Positions 42,516 to 51,600 of a stretch of 64,000 nucleotides of DNA are shown here, one piece after another (within the stretch, counting starts at the first letter, position 1; each line of letters opens with the position of its first letter). The position numbers and the translations under genes are program-made. Where the stretch lies: positions 1-64,000 of the forward strand of contig JAKATL010000009.1 in assembly GCA_021827985.1 (NCBI GenBank). Reading direction: 5' to 3'. The notes below the pieces were generated by a model that was given only the letters and a program-made list of their open reading frames with translations, did not search any database and was not told where the DNA came from. This stretch comes from a bacterium (GTDB taxonomy: Bacteria; Chloroflexota; Dormibacteria; Aeolococcales; Bog-877).

Positions 42516-43808
42516 ATGGGTCCCGGGCTCCTCGCCCTGCGCGCTCCAGACGGAGCCAGCGTCACCCTGGAGCGCTACCCGATCCTGGTGGGACGGGTCA
42601 ACCCCGGGGGGCCGGTGCCCGACGTGGACCTGAGCCACTTGGACCCCGGCGAGGCCGTGGACAGCCATCATTGCGAGCTCACCCAGGACGAAGAGGGTGT
42701 CGAGGTCCGTGACCTCGGCGGGGTGAGCGGCACCTGGGTCGACGGACATCGGCTGCCTCCTGGGGGCCGCGCCCGGCTCCGCCCGGGTGGCACCCTTAGA
42801 GTAGCCGGGGTGTCCCTCACCCTGGTGGCCGCGCCCGGGCGCCGCCCCCTGGCTCCAGCTTCCGTTCCGCCTCCGGCACCCTCCTGGGGGGCGTCCGGAT
42901 CGCCTCACCCTGCCCCACCCCCGCCGTCCGCGATCGGGTTGCCGGAGGTGGCCGGGACGCCACCGCTGCGGGAGCTGGACCTCTCCGGGGCACCCCCCTC
43001 GGCCCGCTTCCTTCTGGAGGCGGGAGCGGAGGCGGTCCGCCTGGAACCAGGCTTTCCCCTCAGGGCCTTGAGGGGCAACCGTTGGGATCCGGTGGGCGAT
43101 CCCCTGCCCGATGGAGTCGTCGATGAGGCCGTGCGCGCCGTGCGACGGTCCCTCGGGCTGGAGGAGGGGGTGGCCACGGGTGCCGGCCCGGTCGGTGACC
43201 TGTCGCTGGACTTCGCTGCTCCGCCGCTCAGCGTCCGGCCCTTCGTCCAGGCCCGCGTGGAGATGTGGGAACCCCCTCCCGAAGAGCTGGTGGAGCGCGC
43301 TGCGGCGGTGGTGAAGACCGGGGGGGCCGTGGTGGTTTCCTCCCGTGCGCCGGGGCGGGCGGCTCTGGCGGTGGCCCGGGAGCTCGACCCGGGAGCCCGC
43401 CGCCCGAGGGCTCTGGACTGGACCCGAGAGCGGAACTCCACCCCTCCCGGGTGGCCGCAACTACCGGCCGGCCACGGCGCTTCACTGGCCTCTGGACTGG
43501 ACGGAGACCCCCTCCTGGCGGTGGAGCCCCCGCGCTCCGATCTCAAGACCATCCTGGACTCGCTCCCCCGGGCTGAGGGAGGCACCCTGATCGCCATCTC
43601 GTCAGCCTCTCCACGGGCAGCCGTGACCCGCCTGGGGATCGCCGCCGGTGTGGCTCCGCATGCCGGCGCGGAGCTGGGTGCCCAGCTGGCCGGACTGGCG
43701 GTGGACGCGCTTCTGGGTGAGGCCGGTGGGGGGTGGGCCTGGGTCGCCTCCGGCTCGGGCGGCGAGCTCCACGCCGGCCGCGATACCGGCGCCGACCCCG
43801 GCCTTTGA
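42516..43808 (+). CDS. FHA-domain protein with degenerate CpaF/secretion-ATPase-like half
   Basis: A 430-residue protein. Residues about 10-110 form an FHA domain (SHHCELTQDEEGVEVRDLGG then VSGTWVDGHRLPPGG), a phosphothreonine-binding module. A proline-rich linker follows (about 110-160). The C-terminal part (about 160-425) follows the layout of type II/IV secretion ATPases, including TGGAVVVSSRAPGRAA in the Walker A position and TLIAISSASPRAAVTRLG resembling the CpaF TIHANSP box, but the nucleotide-binding residues are not intact. It may therefore act as a signalling scaffold rather than an ATPase. The TTGA overlap with the next small gene suggests coupling. Confidence 0.65.
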   Translation: MGPGLLALRAPDGASVTLERYPILVGRVNPGGPVPDVDLSHLDPGEAVDSHHCELTQDEEGVEVRDLGGVSGTWVDGHRLPPGGRARLRPGGTLRVAGVSLTLVAAPGRRPLAPASVPPPAPSWGASGSPHPAPPPPSAIGLPEVAGTPPLRELDLSGAPPSARFLLEAGAEAVRLEPGFPLRALRGNRWDPVGDPLPDGVVDEAVRAVRRSLGLEEGVATGAGPVGDLSLDFAAPPLSVRPFVQARVEMWEPPPEELVERAAAVVKTGGAVVVSSRAPGRAALAVARELDPGARRPRALDWTRERNSTPPGWPQLPAGHGASLASGLDGDPLLAVEPPRSDLKTILDSLPRAEGGTLIAISSASPRAAVTRLGIAAGVAPHAGAELGAQLAGLAVDALLGEAGGGWAWVASGSGGELHAGRDTGADPGL

Positions 43809-43972
43809 GCGACCAGCTCCCCCCTCCCACTTCAGGCCCGTCAGTGGCCGCCTACGTGGTGGTGGCGCTGGCTGTGGTGGTGGTGCTGGGGATCATCGTG
43901 TTCAGCCTGGGTCCACAGCTGGGATTGCATCTCGAGGTGCTGCGCCGGATCGTGGGGCTGAGACCCGCCTGA
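43805..43972 (+). CDS. Small single-pass membrane protein
   Basis: A 55-residue protein that starts at TTG 43805 inside the stop of the FHA gene. A short proline-rich N-terminus is followed by one long hydrophobic helix (AAYVVVALAVVVVLGIIVF) and a short tail. Such coupled micro-proteins are often membrane partners, here perhaps of the FHA protein. No family recognised. Confidence 0.6.
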   Translation: MSDQLPPPTSGPSVAAYVVVALAVVVVLGIIVFSLGPQLGLHLEVLRRIVGLRPA

Positions 43973-43993
43973 CGGGTGCGCGGACCGCGCACA

Positions 43994-44572
43994 ATGGCCT
44001 TCATGCCGGTCCTGCTGCTGAACGCCTCGCTCCAGCCTCTCAACGTGATCAGTCGGCGGCGGCTGGTCGTCCTGCTGACCAAGGAGAGGGTGGCCTTCCT
44101 GGATGACCAGGTGCGCCTGCAGGTGGAGTCGGAGCTGAACCAGCGTCGCCTCGGCGAGGGGGTGATCGTGGTCCGACTGCTGCGGAACATCTCCATACCC
44201 CGGCGCATGCTCCATCCCAACCGCCGCAACATCCTGCTCCGGGACGACTACACCTGCCAGTACTGCGGTCAGCGTGACCAGGCTCAGGAGCTGACCATCG
44301 ACCACGTGGTCCCCGTGTCCCGGGGGGGAGCCTCGACCTCCTGGGAGAACCAGGTGGTGGCCTGCCGGCGCTGCAACGGCCGCAAGGCCGACCGCCTCCC
44401 CGAAGAGGTGAACCTGCGGCTGGCACGCCAGCCCCGGCCGGTCACCCACGAGTACGCCCACCTGCTGTTGCTACGCCACCCTGAGGTTCGCTCCGCCTAT
44501 GAGGAGCTCCTCCGCTCGGCGCTACCGTCTTCCGCCCGGCACTCCCAACCCTGGGCTGCCGCAGCGCTCTGA
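43994..44572 (+). CDS. HNH endonuclease
   Basis: A 192-residue protein of the widespread stand-alone HNH family. The N-terminus MPVLLLNASLQPLNVISRRR and the nuclease motif CQYCG, then LTIDHVVPVSRGG, then NQVVACRRCNGRKADR are typical; four cysteines bind structural zinc and the His/Asn/His set is intact. These proteins may act in DNA repair or mobile-element processes. Candidate starts are ATG 43994 and ATG 44003; GTG 43976 is also in frame. It follows the small membrane protein by about 20 bases. Confidence 0.88.
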   Translation: MAFMPVLLLNASLQPLNVISRRRLVVLLTKERVAFLDDQVRLQVESELNQRRLGEGVIVVRLLRNISIPRRMLHPNRRNILLRDDYTCQYCGQRDQAQELTIDHVVPVSRGGASTSWENQVVACRRCNGRKADRLPEEVNLRLARQPRPVTHEYAHLLLLRHPEVRSAYEELLRSALPSSARHSQPWAAAAL

Positions 44573-44586
44573 GCGCCGCCGGCGGA

Positions 44587-45321
44587 TCAGTCCGGGTATT
44601 GCGGGAGGTGGTGAGGCGGCCGGCGCAGGAGCCGGGCGGTGGCGATCTGGGAGTTGGTGATCCGCTCCACGATCTCGTGGGCGACCGACAGTGAGCGGTG
44701 CTGCCCGCCGGTGCAACCCACCGCCACCCGGACCACCGTCCGACGCTGCTCCCGATAGAGAGGGAGCAGGACCCCCAGGGCGTCCACGAACCCCGACACC
44801 AACGCTTCGGCACCCTTTTGGGCCATCACGTAGCGCCGCACTTCGGGGTCGTCCCCCCGACGCGTGCGCATCCTAGGCACCCAGTACGGGCTGTCCAGGA
44901 AGCGTGTGTCCAGCACCCAGTCGGCCTCCTGGGGTAGCCCGTCCCGGAAGGCGAAGTTGAAGCAGTCGACCCGGACCAGATCACGGTCCAGCCAGTCATC
45001 CAGCAGCTGACGCAGGTAGGCGGAGGACGAGCGATCCAGCCCCAGGAGATGGCGGTGGGGCCGCCGGGAGGGCGGCTCGAGTAGGGGCCCCTCCGGCGAC
45101 CCCACCTCCACCAACCAATACCGAACCGCTTCGCTGTCCAGTTGACCGAGCCAGTGGGGGTGATGCTCTTCGGTGACCACTGCGACCGCATCCGGGGTTG
45201 TGGCCTCCAGTAGCGCGCTGCGGGGGCGATCTCCCTCGAGCAGACTGAAACCCACCTCGCGGGCCAGCTCTTCCAACCTCGGCCGAAAGCGCTCCTCCGC
45301 CAGGATCGCCACCAGCGACAT
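44587..45321 (-). CDS. RapZ C-terminal-domain protein without the P-loop half
   Basis: A 244-residue protein whose C-terminal half is the RapZ-C domain: VDCFNFAFRDGLPQEADWVL, DTRFLDSPYWVPRMR, and RVAVGCTGGQHRSLSVAHEI. In full RapZ (YvcJ) this follows a P-loop kinase domain of about 150 residues. Here the N-terminal 110 residues have no GxxxxGKS and look like a different alpha/beta domain. RapZ-C binds glucosamine-6-phosphate or small RNA in E. coli; the role here is unknown. Start ATG 45321 has GGAG 5 bases upstream. Confidence 0.82.
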   Translation of the reverse strand: MSLVAILAEERFRPRLEELAREVGFSLLEGDRPRSALLEATTPDAVAVVTEEHHPHWLGQLDSEAVRYWLVEVGSPEGPLLEPPSRRPHRHLLGLDRSSSAYLRQLLDDWLDRDLVRVDCFNFAFRDGLPQEADWVLDTRFLDSPYWVPRMRTRRGDDPEVRRYVMAQKGAEALVSGFVDALGVLLPLYREQRRTVVRVAVGCTGGQHRSLSVAHEIVERITNSQIATARLLRRPPHHLPQYPD

Positions 45322-45447
45322 CACTGCTCCTACTTGTCCAGCGACCGAGCGGCAGCCGCCTCCCCGCCGCTGCCGTCCGCTGGGCGCCATTGTGCCAGAG
45401 GGCGTGTCGGTGGGGATGGCGAGGGGCGAAGGAGCTGCCCCTCTAGA

Positions 45448-46860
45448 TCAGGCGGGCAGGACTCCGCTGAGCGCCGCGGCCTCCAGCATCGCCCGCACGT
45501 CGTCCCGGCCGGGAGACAACTGCAGCAGCTGCTGGTAGGTGGCAATGGCCTCAGCGTCGGCACCCCGCACCCTGAGCACCCGGGCCAGGAACTCCAGCCA
45601 TACCAGAGCCAGGCGGGGGTCCCGCGTCTCTTCCTCGATGTCGATCCGAGCTGGAGCGTACAGCAGGCTCCTGCTCGGCGCCTGGCGGGGCCTGGTCCAT
45701 TCCAGGCAGAGGTCGGCCATCTGCCGGCAGGCAGGCTCGCACGGCGGGGCGGAGAGGATGGCGTTGGTGAAGCACAGGAGCGCCAGGTCGACCTCGCCGG
45801 CTTGACGGCAGGCCTCGCCGGTGCGGCAGGCGACCTCGGAAGCCGCCTCCCCGGGAAGCAACTCAGCCAGGTGGACGGCCAGCGCGGAGGCGTCCACCCA
45901 CTTCCTGGCCCCCAGCAGCTCGGAGATGCGGCTGCCCGCAGAACCGACATCCGCTTGGGCGGGCAGCTTGGCGGCGGACCGCACCGCCTTGCGGGCCAGT
46001 CCTCTCTCCGCCACTGTCCGCGCCTGTCTCAATGCCTGGGGGACGATCTCCGACACCAGCTGAGGCATCTCCGCGAGCCTTCGCTCGGTGTGCCGCTGCT
46101 CCTCCTGCAGCCGGCGCTCCCGCTCCCGGAGCATTTCCTCGCGCTCCTGCCTCTGGCGCTCACGCTCCAGCGCCGCCCGGGGGGAGATACGCTCGGTCCA
46201 TCCGCGGCTGGCGGTGGTGCCATCGGCCGTGGCCGTGCCAGTCTCCGACGAGGAGCTGCCGGGTGGTGCCACGGTCGCGAGCGTCTCTCCACTGACGGAT
46301 CCTCCGTTGGCAGCCGGGCTGGGGGCAGCTGGGCTCCCGCCACGAAAGACAGTCTCCGGCGCCGAGGAGATCCGGGTGTCCGGATTCGGGGTGGCGCGCA
46401 CGGCCACACCGGCGACGAGGGCACCCTCTCGGTTTCGTTCCGCGGTCCCGTTGGTCACCTGGGGCGGCGGTGGCTCATTCGCCCCCACTTGGGGTCGACC
46501 CCGGTTCTGAGAGCCGGGTTTTGGTCCGGCGATCATCCCGGCAGCCCTGAGCTCTTCCTCGGTGGCCAGAAGCAGCAGGAGCTCATACATGGGCCGACCC
46601 ATGCGGTGGAGGAGGCGGCCCGCCTGATCCGGCAGACCCGCCTCTTGCACCCGCTGGGCGATGGCGAAAGCCTTCTGCTTGAGCAGGTCCTCGGTGATTT
46701 GGGCCGAGGACAGGGTACCCACCTCCTGCTGAATGACCGCCGGGAGCTCTGGTACCTCAGGGGCGAGTTGGGTGGCGAGGAACGACCAGGATTGGGCCAG
46801 GTCCGCGAGCCCCTGGGTTTGAGAGCTCGCCGTAGCGGGTGAGCGGTTTCCAGTACCCAT
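45448..46860 (-). CDS. TPR-like protein with charged coiled coil
   Basis: A 470-residue protein. The N-terminal 130 residues are helical (LADLAQSWSFLATQLAPEVP, YELLLLLATEEELRAAG). A Pro/Thr/Ser-rich linker follows (to about 240). Then comes a dense charged coiled coil (RERQRQEREEMLRERERRLQ) and a C-terminal helical-repeat region with TPR-like units (ACRQAGEVDLALLCFTNAIL, ADAEAIATYQQLLQLSPGRD). No enzyme motif is seen; it is probably a scaffold. ATG 46860 is chosen because the sequence upstream looks non-coding, but the frame continues to 47070. Confidence 0.62.
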   Translation of the reverse strand: MGTGNRSPATASSQTQGLADLAQSWSFLATQLAPEVPELPAVIQQEVGTLSSAQITEDLLKQKAFAIAQRVQEAGLPDQAGRLLHRMGRPMYELLLLLATEEELRAAGMIAGPKPGSQNRGRPQVGANEPPPPQVTNGTAERNREGALVAGVAVRATPNPDTRISSAPETVFRGGSPAAPSPAANGGSVSGETLATVAPPGSSSSETGTATADGTTASRGWTERISPRAALERERQRQEREEMLRERERRLQEEQRHTERRLAEMPQLVSEIVPQALRQARTVAERGLARKAVRSAAKLPAQADVGSAGSRISELLGARKWVDASALAVHLAELLPGEAASEVACRTGEACRQAGEVDLALLCFTNAILSAPPCEPACRQMADLCLEWTRPRQAPSRSLLYAPARIDIEEETRDPRLALVWLEFLARVLRVRGADAEAIATYQQLLQLSPGRDDVRAMLEAAALSGVLPA

Positions 46861-47605
46861 CAGACCCGGAGCTTGGCATGGCACGACGGACTCTCGATCA
46901 CACCTTCGCATCAGTTCCGTAACACCTGGTCGCCAAACACCCAGGCCGTTCGGCAGTCGGTCCGGACGCACCCGCTCTGTCTCTGCCGGTCGCCGAGCTC
47001 GACCCTGCCACCCTCCTGGCTCAGGACCGCGTACCGCAGCAGATGGGCAGCTTGCCGTGAAATTGGTCAAGATTTGAATTCAGATCAGGCCCAGGATGGC
47101 ATCTGGGAGGAGATAGCGTAGGCAGAAAGGGGATAGCAGTAAGTCAGTAGCCTCCCAGCTACCCGAAGCTCACCGGAACGAATTTGGAGGAGGAGCTCGA
47201 CAACCGGTACCCCTTTCAGAGATGACAACGGGGGGAGGGCCTATCAGTCCTTGCGCTCGGCTCCATCGGGCTTCCTAAGGTTCCGAAATGGATCCGTTCC
47301 CCCGGATCTGAGAGGGCCGTGACGGGGTCGGTTCCGGCGGTTCCTGTAGGAGTGAGTGGTGAGCGGCCGCCGCGAGCGGAACGATCAGCTCTTGCGGCAC
47401 GCTGGCCGTCACCTCCGGCCAGAGGGTCACTGTTCCGCCTCCGCGGACTTGGATGGTGGGGGCCCCCCCGCGCCTGCGAGGGGGCGGTCGCCCACTTGGA
47501 CGTCATCTGCCGCTGAGAGCGTCGCGCTACTGGCTATCGTGCTGACTAACGCACGGTCGCAGGTGGACTCCGGCGGTATCTGGCGGGGCTCTGTGAGATC
47601 AAAAA
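46861..47605. other. Intergenic region
   Basis: About 745 bases with no recognised gene. AT content is slightly raised near 47050-47130. Frames are short and lack motifs. A promoter for the leftward TPR gene probably lies in its left part, close to 46900. Confidence 0.4.
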
Positions 47606-47682
47606 TGGTCGGCCCGGTGGGACTCGAACCCACGACCTGAGCTTTATAAGAGCCCCGCTCTCACCAACTGAGCTACGGGCCG
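47606..47682 (-). tRNA. tRNA-Ile (UAU)
   Basis: The cloverleaf has acceptor CGGCCCG with CGGGCCG, a D arm with GCTC..GAGC, and anticodon stem GGGCT/AGCTC with one G-U pair. The loop CTTATAA gives anticodon TAT, and the T arm is GTGGG-TTCGAGT-CCCAC. Discriminator A and CCA are encoded. UAU reads AUA directly; most bacteria use a CAU tRNA with lysidine instead. Confidence 0.9.
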
Positions 47683-47740
47683 CCGGGGCTCAGGATATAG
47701 CCAGCCGCAGCGATGCGGTCGGGGTGGGGCGCGGACCGCC

Positions 47741-50143
47741 TCAGCGGGCCAGCACCAGGTTGACCTGCTTGTCGGGTACCACCACGATCCGGCCCACCCG
47801 ACGACCCTCCAGGAAGTTGGCCACCCGGGCCGAGGAGAGCGCCAGCCGCTCCAGCTCCTCCGAGGATGTCCCCCGGAGGACGGTCATCTGATCGCGCTTC
47901 TTCCCATCGACCGACACCACGACCACCACCTCGTCCTCACGGAGCAACTCCGGGTCGGCGGACGGCCACGGCTGCTGGTGCACCGAGTAGCTGCCGCCCA
48001 GGCGCTCCCACAACTCCTCGGCCGCGTGCGGAGAGTAGGGGGACAGCAGCAGGGCCAGGGTCTCCAGGGATACCTTGGGGATGCTCCCCTCGTGCTCCCG
48101 GAGCCGCTTGGCGTACTTCATGAGTTCAGCGATCGCCGTGTTGTACTTCAGCTGCGGGGTGTCCTCGGTCACCTTTTGGATGCAGCGGTGCCGCACCACC
48201 GCCAGCTCGGCCGTCTCCGGCACCTCTCCCATACGCTCAGCCAGCCGGAAGACCTGCACCAGAAACCGATATGGGCCGTTAATCCCGGTGTCACGGAAGT
48301 CGCCACCCTCGGAGAAGGGCCCCATGGCCATGAGGTACAGGCGGAAGGCGTCGGCGCCGAAGTGGTCCAGGTAATCGTCGGGCACCACGACGTTCCCCCG
48401 GGACTTCGACATCTTGGCGCCGTCCTTAACGATCATGCCGTGGGCCCTAAAGCGGGTGAACGGCTCCTCGAAGTCGAGATAGCCGAGGTCGTGCAGCGCC
48501 ATGGCCACAAAGCGCGAGTAAAGGAGGTGCAGCACGGCGTGCTCATTGCCGCCGATGTAGGTGTCCACGGGGAGCCACTTCCGGGTCAGCACCGGGTCGA
48601 AGGCCACGTCCTGGCGGTGGGTGGAGGGGTACCGGAGGTGGTACCAGGAGCTGTCGAGAAAGGTGTCGGAGACGTCCGTCTCCCGGAGGGCGGGCCCTCC
48701 GCATACCGGGCAGGTGGTGTGGAGGAAGCTCGGGTCCCGGCTGAGCGGTGACTCGCCCGTCCCCAGTGGGCGGAAGTCCTCGATGTAGGGGAGCAGCACC
48801 GGCAGCTGGTCCTCGGGGACCGGCACGGCCCCGTCCACCGGGCAGTGGATGGCCGGGATCGGCGGCCCCCAGTACCGCTGCCGGGAGATCCCCCAGTCTC
48901 GGAGCCGGTAGGTGACCTTGGGGTGCCCCAGCCCACGCTCGGAGATCGCTGCCACGATGAGCTCCCTGGCCGGGTCCGGAGCCGCCAGGCCGTCAAAGTC
49001 CCGGGAGTTGATGAGGCTGCCCCTGCCCGTGTGGGGCCCGGCGGTCGAGTCCCCGCTGACCACGGGCACCACCTTCAGCCCGTGGGCCAAGGCAAACGCG
49101 TGGTCGCGGGCGTCATGGGCGGGCACGGCCATGATCGCCCCTTCGCCATACCCGGAGAGCACATATTCCGCGGTATAGACCGGGAGCTCCTCCCCGGTGA
49201 GCGGATGGCGCGCCATCCTCCCGAGAGATATGCCGCGAGTACTCCCCTCGGACTCCCGAACCCCGGCGATCCGCCGGCGGGCTGCCTCCGCCACGAACTT
49301 GGCCACTGCTGCCCGCCGCTCGGGGCTGGCCAGCTCCATGGTCCGGGGATGGTCTGGGGCGACCACCATGAAGGTGGCGCCGAAGATGGTGTCGGCGCGC
49401 GTGGTGAAGACCCGCAGCGGTTCGGCGCCGTCGATGGGGAAGTCCAGGAGCGCCCCCTCGCTGCGCCCGATCCAGTGGCGCTGCAGAAGCTTCGTGCTCT
49501 CCGACCAGTCCAGGCGGTCCAGGTTGCCCAGCAGCCGCTCAGCGTAGTGGGAGGTGCGCAGGAACCACTGCTCCAGCTCGCGCTCGACAACTGCCGCGCC
49601 GCATCGCTCACAGGTGCCATCGGCCATCACCTGCTCGTCGGCCAGCACCGTGAGGTCACGGGGGCACCACTTGACGTTCCGCCGGGCGCGGTAGGCGAGA
49701 CCGCCCTTCCAGAGCGTCACGAACAGCCACTGGGTCCACCGGTAGTAGGCGGGATCCGTGGTCTCGACCGTGCGGCTCCAGTCGAACTGGGCCCCGAGCC
49801 GGTGGAGCTGGCGTCGAAAGTTGCGGATGTTCGCTGCCACCAGCTCGGTGGGGTGCCGGTTGACTTGCAGGGCGAAGTTCTCGCTGTGAATGCCAAAGGC
49901 GTCAAAACCTATGGGTTCGAAGACGTCCCGGCCCTGCATCCGCTGGAAGCGGCCGTGAGTGTCGGCTCCCGTGAAGGCATACATGTTCCCAACGTGCAAT
50001 CCCTCGGCGGAGGGGTAGGGGAACATCATGAGGTTGAAGTAAGGCCGGGGGGCAGCGCCGAGCTCGGGCCGATTGAGCCCGGTCTCCTCCCAGCGCCGCT
50101 GCCACTTGGCCTCGATCGCCTGGTGGTCGTACTCGGGCGGCAT
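47741..50143 (-). CDS. leuS: Leucyl-tRNA synthetase
   Basis: An 800-residue class I synthetase, close to the usual 800-880. It opens PPEYDHQAIEAKWQRRWEET and has the HIGH-type motif FPYPSAEGLHVGN near residue 40. The CP1 editing domain contains FTTRADTIFGATFMVVAP and DARDHAFA. The KMSKS motif is DGAKMSKSRGNVV, with WYHLRYPSTHRQDVAFDP and the anticodon-binding region. The C-terminal domain ends with VVVVSVDGKKRDQMTV and VVPDKQVNLVLA. I set the start at ATG 50143; the upstream frame runs into the divergent gene and lacks synthetase sequence. Confidence 0.96.
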   Translation of the reverse strand: MPPEYDHQAIEAKWQRRWEETGLNRPELGAAPRPYFNLMMFPYPSAEGLHVGNMYAFTGADTHGRFQRMQGRDVFEPIGFDAFGIHSENFALQVNRHPTELVAANIRNFRRQLHRLGAQFDWSRTVETTDPAYYRWTQWLFVTLWKGGLAYRARRNVKWCPRDLTVLADEQVMADGTCERCGAAVVERELEQWFLRTSHYAERLLGNLDRLDWSESTKLLQRHWIGRSEGALLDFPIDGAEPLRVFTTRADTIFGATFMVVAPDHPRTMELASPERRAAVAKFVAEAARRRIAGVRESEGSTRGISLGRMARHPLTGEELPVYTAEYVLSGYGEGAIMAVPAHDARDHAFALAHGLKVVPVVSGDSTAGPHTGRGSLINSRDFDGLAAPDPARELIVAAISERGLGHPKVTYRLRDWGISRQRYWGPPIPAIHCPVDGAVPVPEDQLPVLLPYIEDFRPLGTGESPLSRDPSFLHTTCPVCGGPALRETDVSDTFLDSSWYHLRYPSTHRQDVAFDPVLTRKWLPVDTYIGGNEHAVLHLLYSRFVAMALHDLGYLDFEEPFTRFRAHGMIVKDGAKMSKSRGNVVVPDDYLDHFGADAFRLYLMAMGPFSEGGDFRDTGINGPYRFLVQVFRLAERMGEVPETAELAVVRHRCIQKVTEDTPQLKYNTAIAELMKYAKRLREHEGSIPKVSLETLALLLSPYSPHAAEELWERLGGSYSVHQQPWPSADPELLREDEVVVVVSVDGKKRDQMTVLRGTSSEELERLALSSARVANFLEGRRVGRIVVVPDKQVNLVLAR

Positions 50144-50203
50144 CGGCGGGAGTTCATGATACCGGCGCCGGCGCCTGGTGAGCGCTCCCATATACTCCGC
50201 CGG

Positions 50204-50869
50204 ATGGCCACCGGTAGCGATCTGGGCGGGTCGAACCAGGGGGCGGCGGTGAAAAGTCCCGCCTCCAGCGCACCCCCCGGCACCAGGAAGCGGCCCCGGG
50301 TACGGGCCCGAGTGGGACGCGCCCAGCGCCGACCCTTCGTGCTCCGCCGCCCCGGCACCACCGGTCTGATCCTCTTCGCGATCGCGGCCCTCGCCGTGCT
50401 GGCGGTGGGGATCCTGGCCGCGTCCCTCACCATCTTCGCCCCGCCAGCTCCCTCCAACCAGGGGGTGGGCGCGGGGTCCACACCCACGCCGGCCAGCTCG
50501 GGGCTGGTGGGCCACCCGATAGACGGAACTCTGCTGGCGGTGTCGGTCGCCGCGGGCACGGTGGCCATCCAGCCGTCGTCAGGCACCGCTGTCGAAGCCA
50601 CCGTCACCGCCCAGTCAAAGATCACCCGGGGGGGAGCGGCGGCACCGCTCTCGAGCCTCATCCCCGGGGAGGCAGTGGTGGTCACCTTCGCCTCCGGTCC
50701 GGCGGGCACCCTGGTGGTGGTTCAGCTGCAGGACATAATTTCGCTCCCCACCAACACACCCAGCCCCACCTTCACCCCGACCCCCACCCCGTCCCTTGAG
50801 CCGACTCCCCGGCCCTCACCGACCGCCTCGCCGGGCTCCCCACCCTCGCCGCCTGGTCCCCCGGGCTGA
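50204..50869 (+). CDS. Single-pass membrane protein with extracellular OB-like and Pro/Thr tail
   Basis: A 221-residue protein. A basic N-terminus (about 45 residues, KRPRVRARVGRAQRRPF) is followed by one membrane helix (TGLILFAIAALAVLAVGILA). An external domain of about 90 residues with beta pattern (GTLLAVSVAAGTVAIQPSSG, AVVVTFASGPAGTLVVVQL) resembles DUF5666-type repeats. The last 40 residues are a proline/threonine/serine-rich tail (NTPSPTFTPTPTPSLEPTPR). ATG 50204 is 60 bases from the divergent leuS start. Function unknown. Confidence 0.68.
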   Translation: MATGSDLGGSNQGAAVKSPASSAPPGTRKRPRVRARVGRAQRRPFVLRRPGTTGLILFAIAALAVLAVGILAASLTIFAPPAPSNQGVGAGSTPTPASSGLVGHPIDGTLLAVSVAAGTVAIQPSSGTAVEATVTAQSKITRGGAAAPLSSLIPGEAVVVTFASGPAGTLVVVQLQDIISLPTNTPSPTFTPTPTPSLEPTPRPSPTASPGSPPSPPGPPG

Positions 50870-50875
50870 GTCCGC

Positions 50876-51562
50876 TCAGCTGGCGGCGCGCTGGGGGATG
50901 ACGATCCCCCTCCGAGCGAGGATCCGGAGCGGCGCCGATTCCGCCACCCGCAGGGCGGCCTCCACCTCGAGCCCACTCCCTTCCAGGAGGTACTGGGCGC
51001 GCTGAGCCGTGAGCAGGGCCTCGGGGCGGTGGGCATCCGAGTCCAGCACCAGGTGGGCGCCCAGGCTGACCGCCACTCTGGCGACATGGCCGTTGGTGAG
51101 CCCGTGCAGTCCGGCGGCGCTGATCTCCAGATGGATGCCGTTCTCCCGAGCCGCCTCGGCCGCCTGGTTGGATATCAGTCCGGGATGTCCCAGGATGTCT
51201 ACGTCCGCGCAGCGGGCGGCCGCCAGGTTCAGCCCAGGCTGGGGGAAGTCACCGATGGTCTCGCCGTGGACCACGACCAGGCGGGCACCCAGGGATCGCG
51301 CCCGGGCGGCCACTGCCGCGACTCGCTCCGGAGGCACCCGGGTCACCTCCACGGCGGGGATGGCCGGGAGTTCGAGCTCCCTCTCGACCTCTTGGCAGGC
51401 GGCCACGATCTCCGGCACCCGCCTCTCCACGCTGGCCTCGTCGACATGGTCGCTGCAGACGTAGGCGCCGTACCCGTTCTCCAGGCAGCGGCGGGCCATT
51501 ACCAGTGGCGCGGCGTGGCCATCGGAAATGGTGGTGTGGGTGTGGAAGTCGAAGAGGGGCAC
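50876..51562 (-). CDS. PHP-domain phosphoesterase (histidinol-phosphatase-like)
   Basis: A 228-residue PHP protein. Motif I is DFHTHTTISDGHAA (HxHx8D), then SDHVDEASV, the GEEV-like AIPAVEVTRVP, VVVHGETIGDF, ADVDILGHPGLIS, and SDAH in LDSDAHRPEALL. These acidic and histidine residues bind a trinuclear metal centre. Relatives are histidinol phosphatases or uncharacterised nucleases/phosphatases; no his gene is near. It converges with the plus-strand membrane protein. Confidence 0.88.
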   Translation of the reverse strand: MPLFDFHTHTTISDGHAAPLVMARRCLENGYGAYVCSDHVDEASVERRVPEIVAACQEVERELELPAIPAVEVTRVPPERVAAVAARARSLGARLVVVHGETIGDFPQPGLNLAAARCADVDILGHPGLISNQAAEAARENGIHLEISAAGLHGLTNGHVARVAVSLGAHLVLDSDAHRPEALLTAQRAQYLLEGSGLEVEAALRVAESAPLRILARRGIVIPQRAAS

Positions 51563-51600
51563 GGCTCCAGCTTAGGGGAAGCAGCTGGCCCCGATCCGTC

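Noticed and set aside
48845-50203. Very long plus-strand ORF before the membrane protein
   Set aside because: Antisense of leuS. Only the part from ATG 50204 has a signal-like membrane helix and lies outside leuS.
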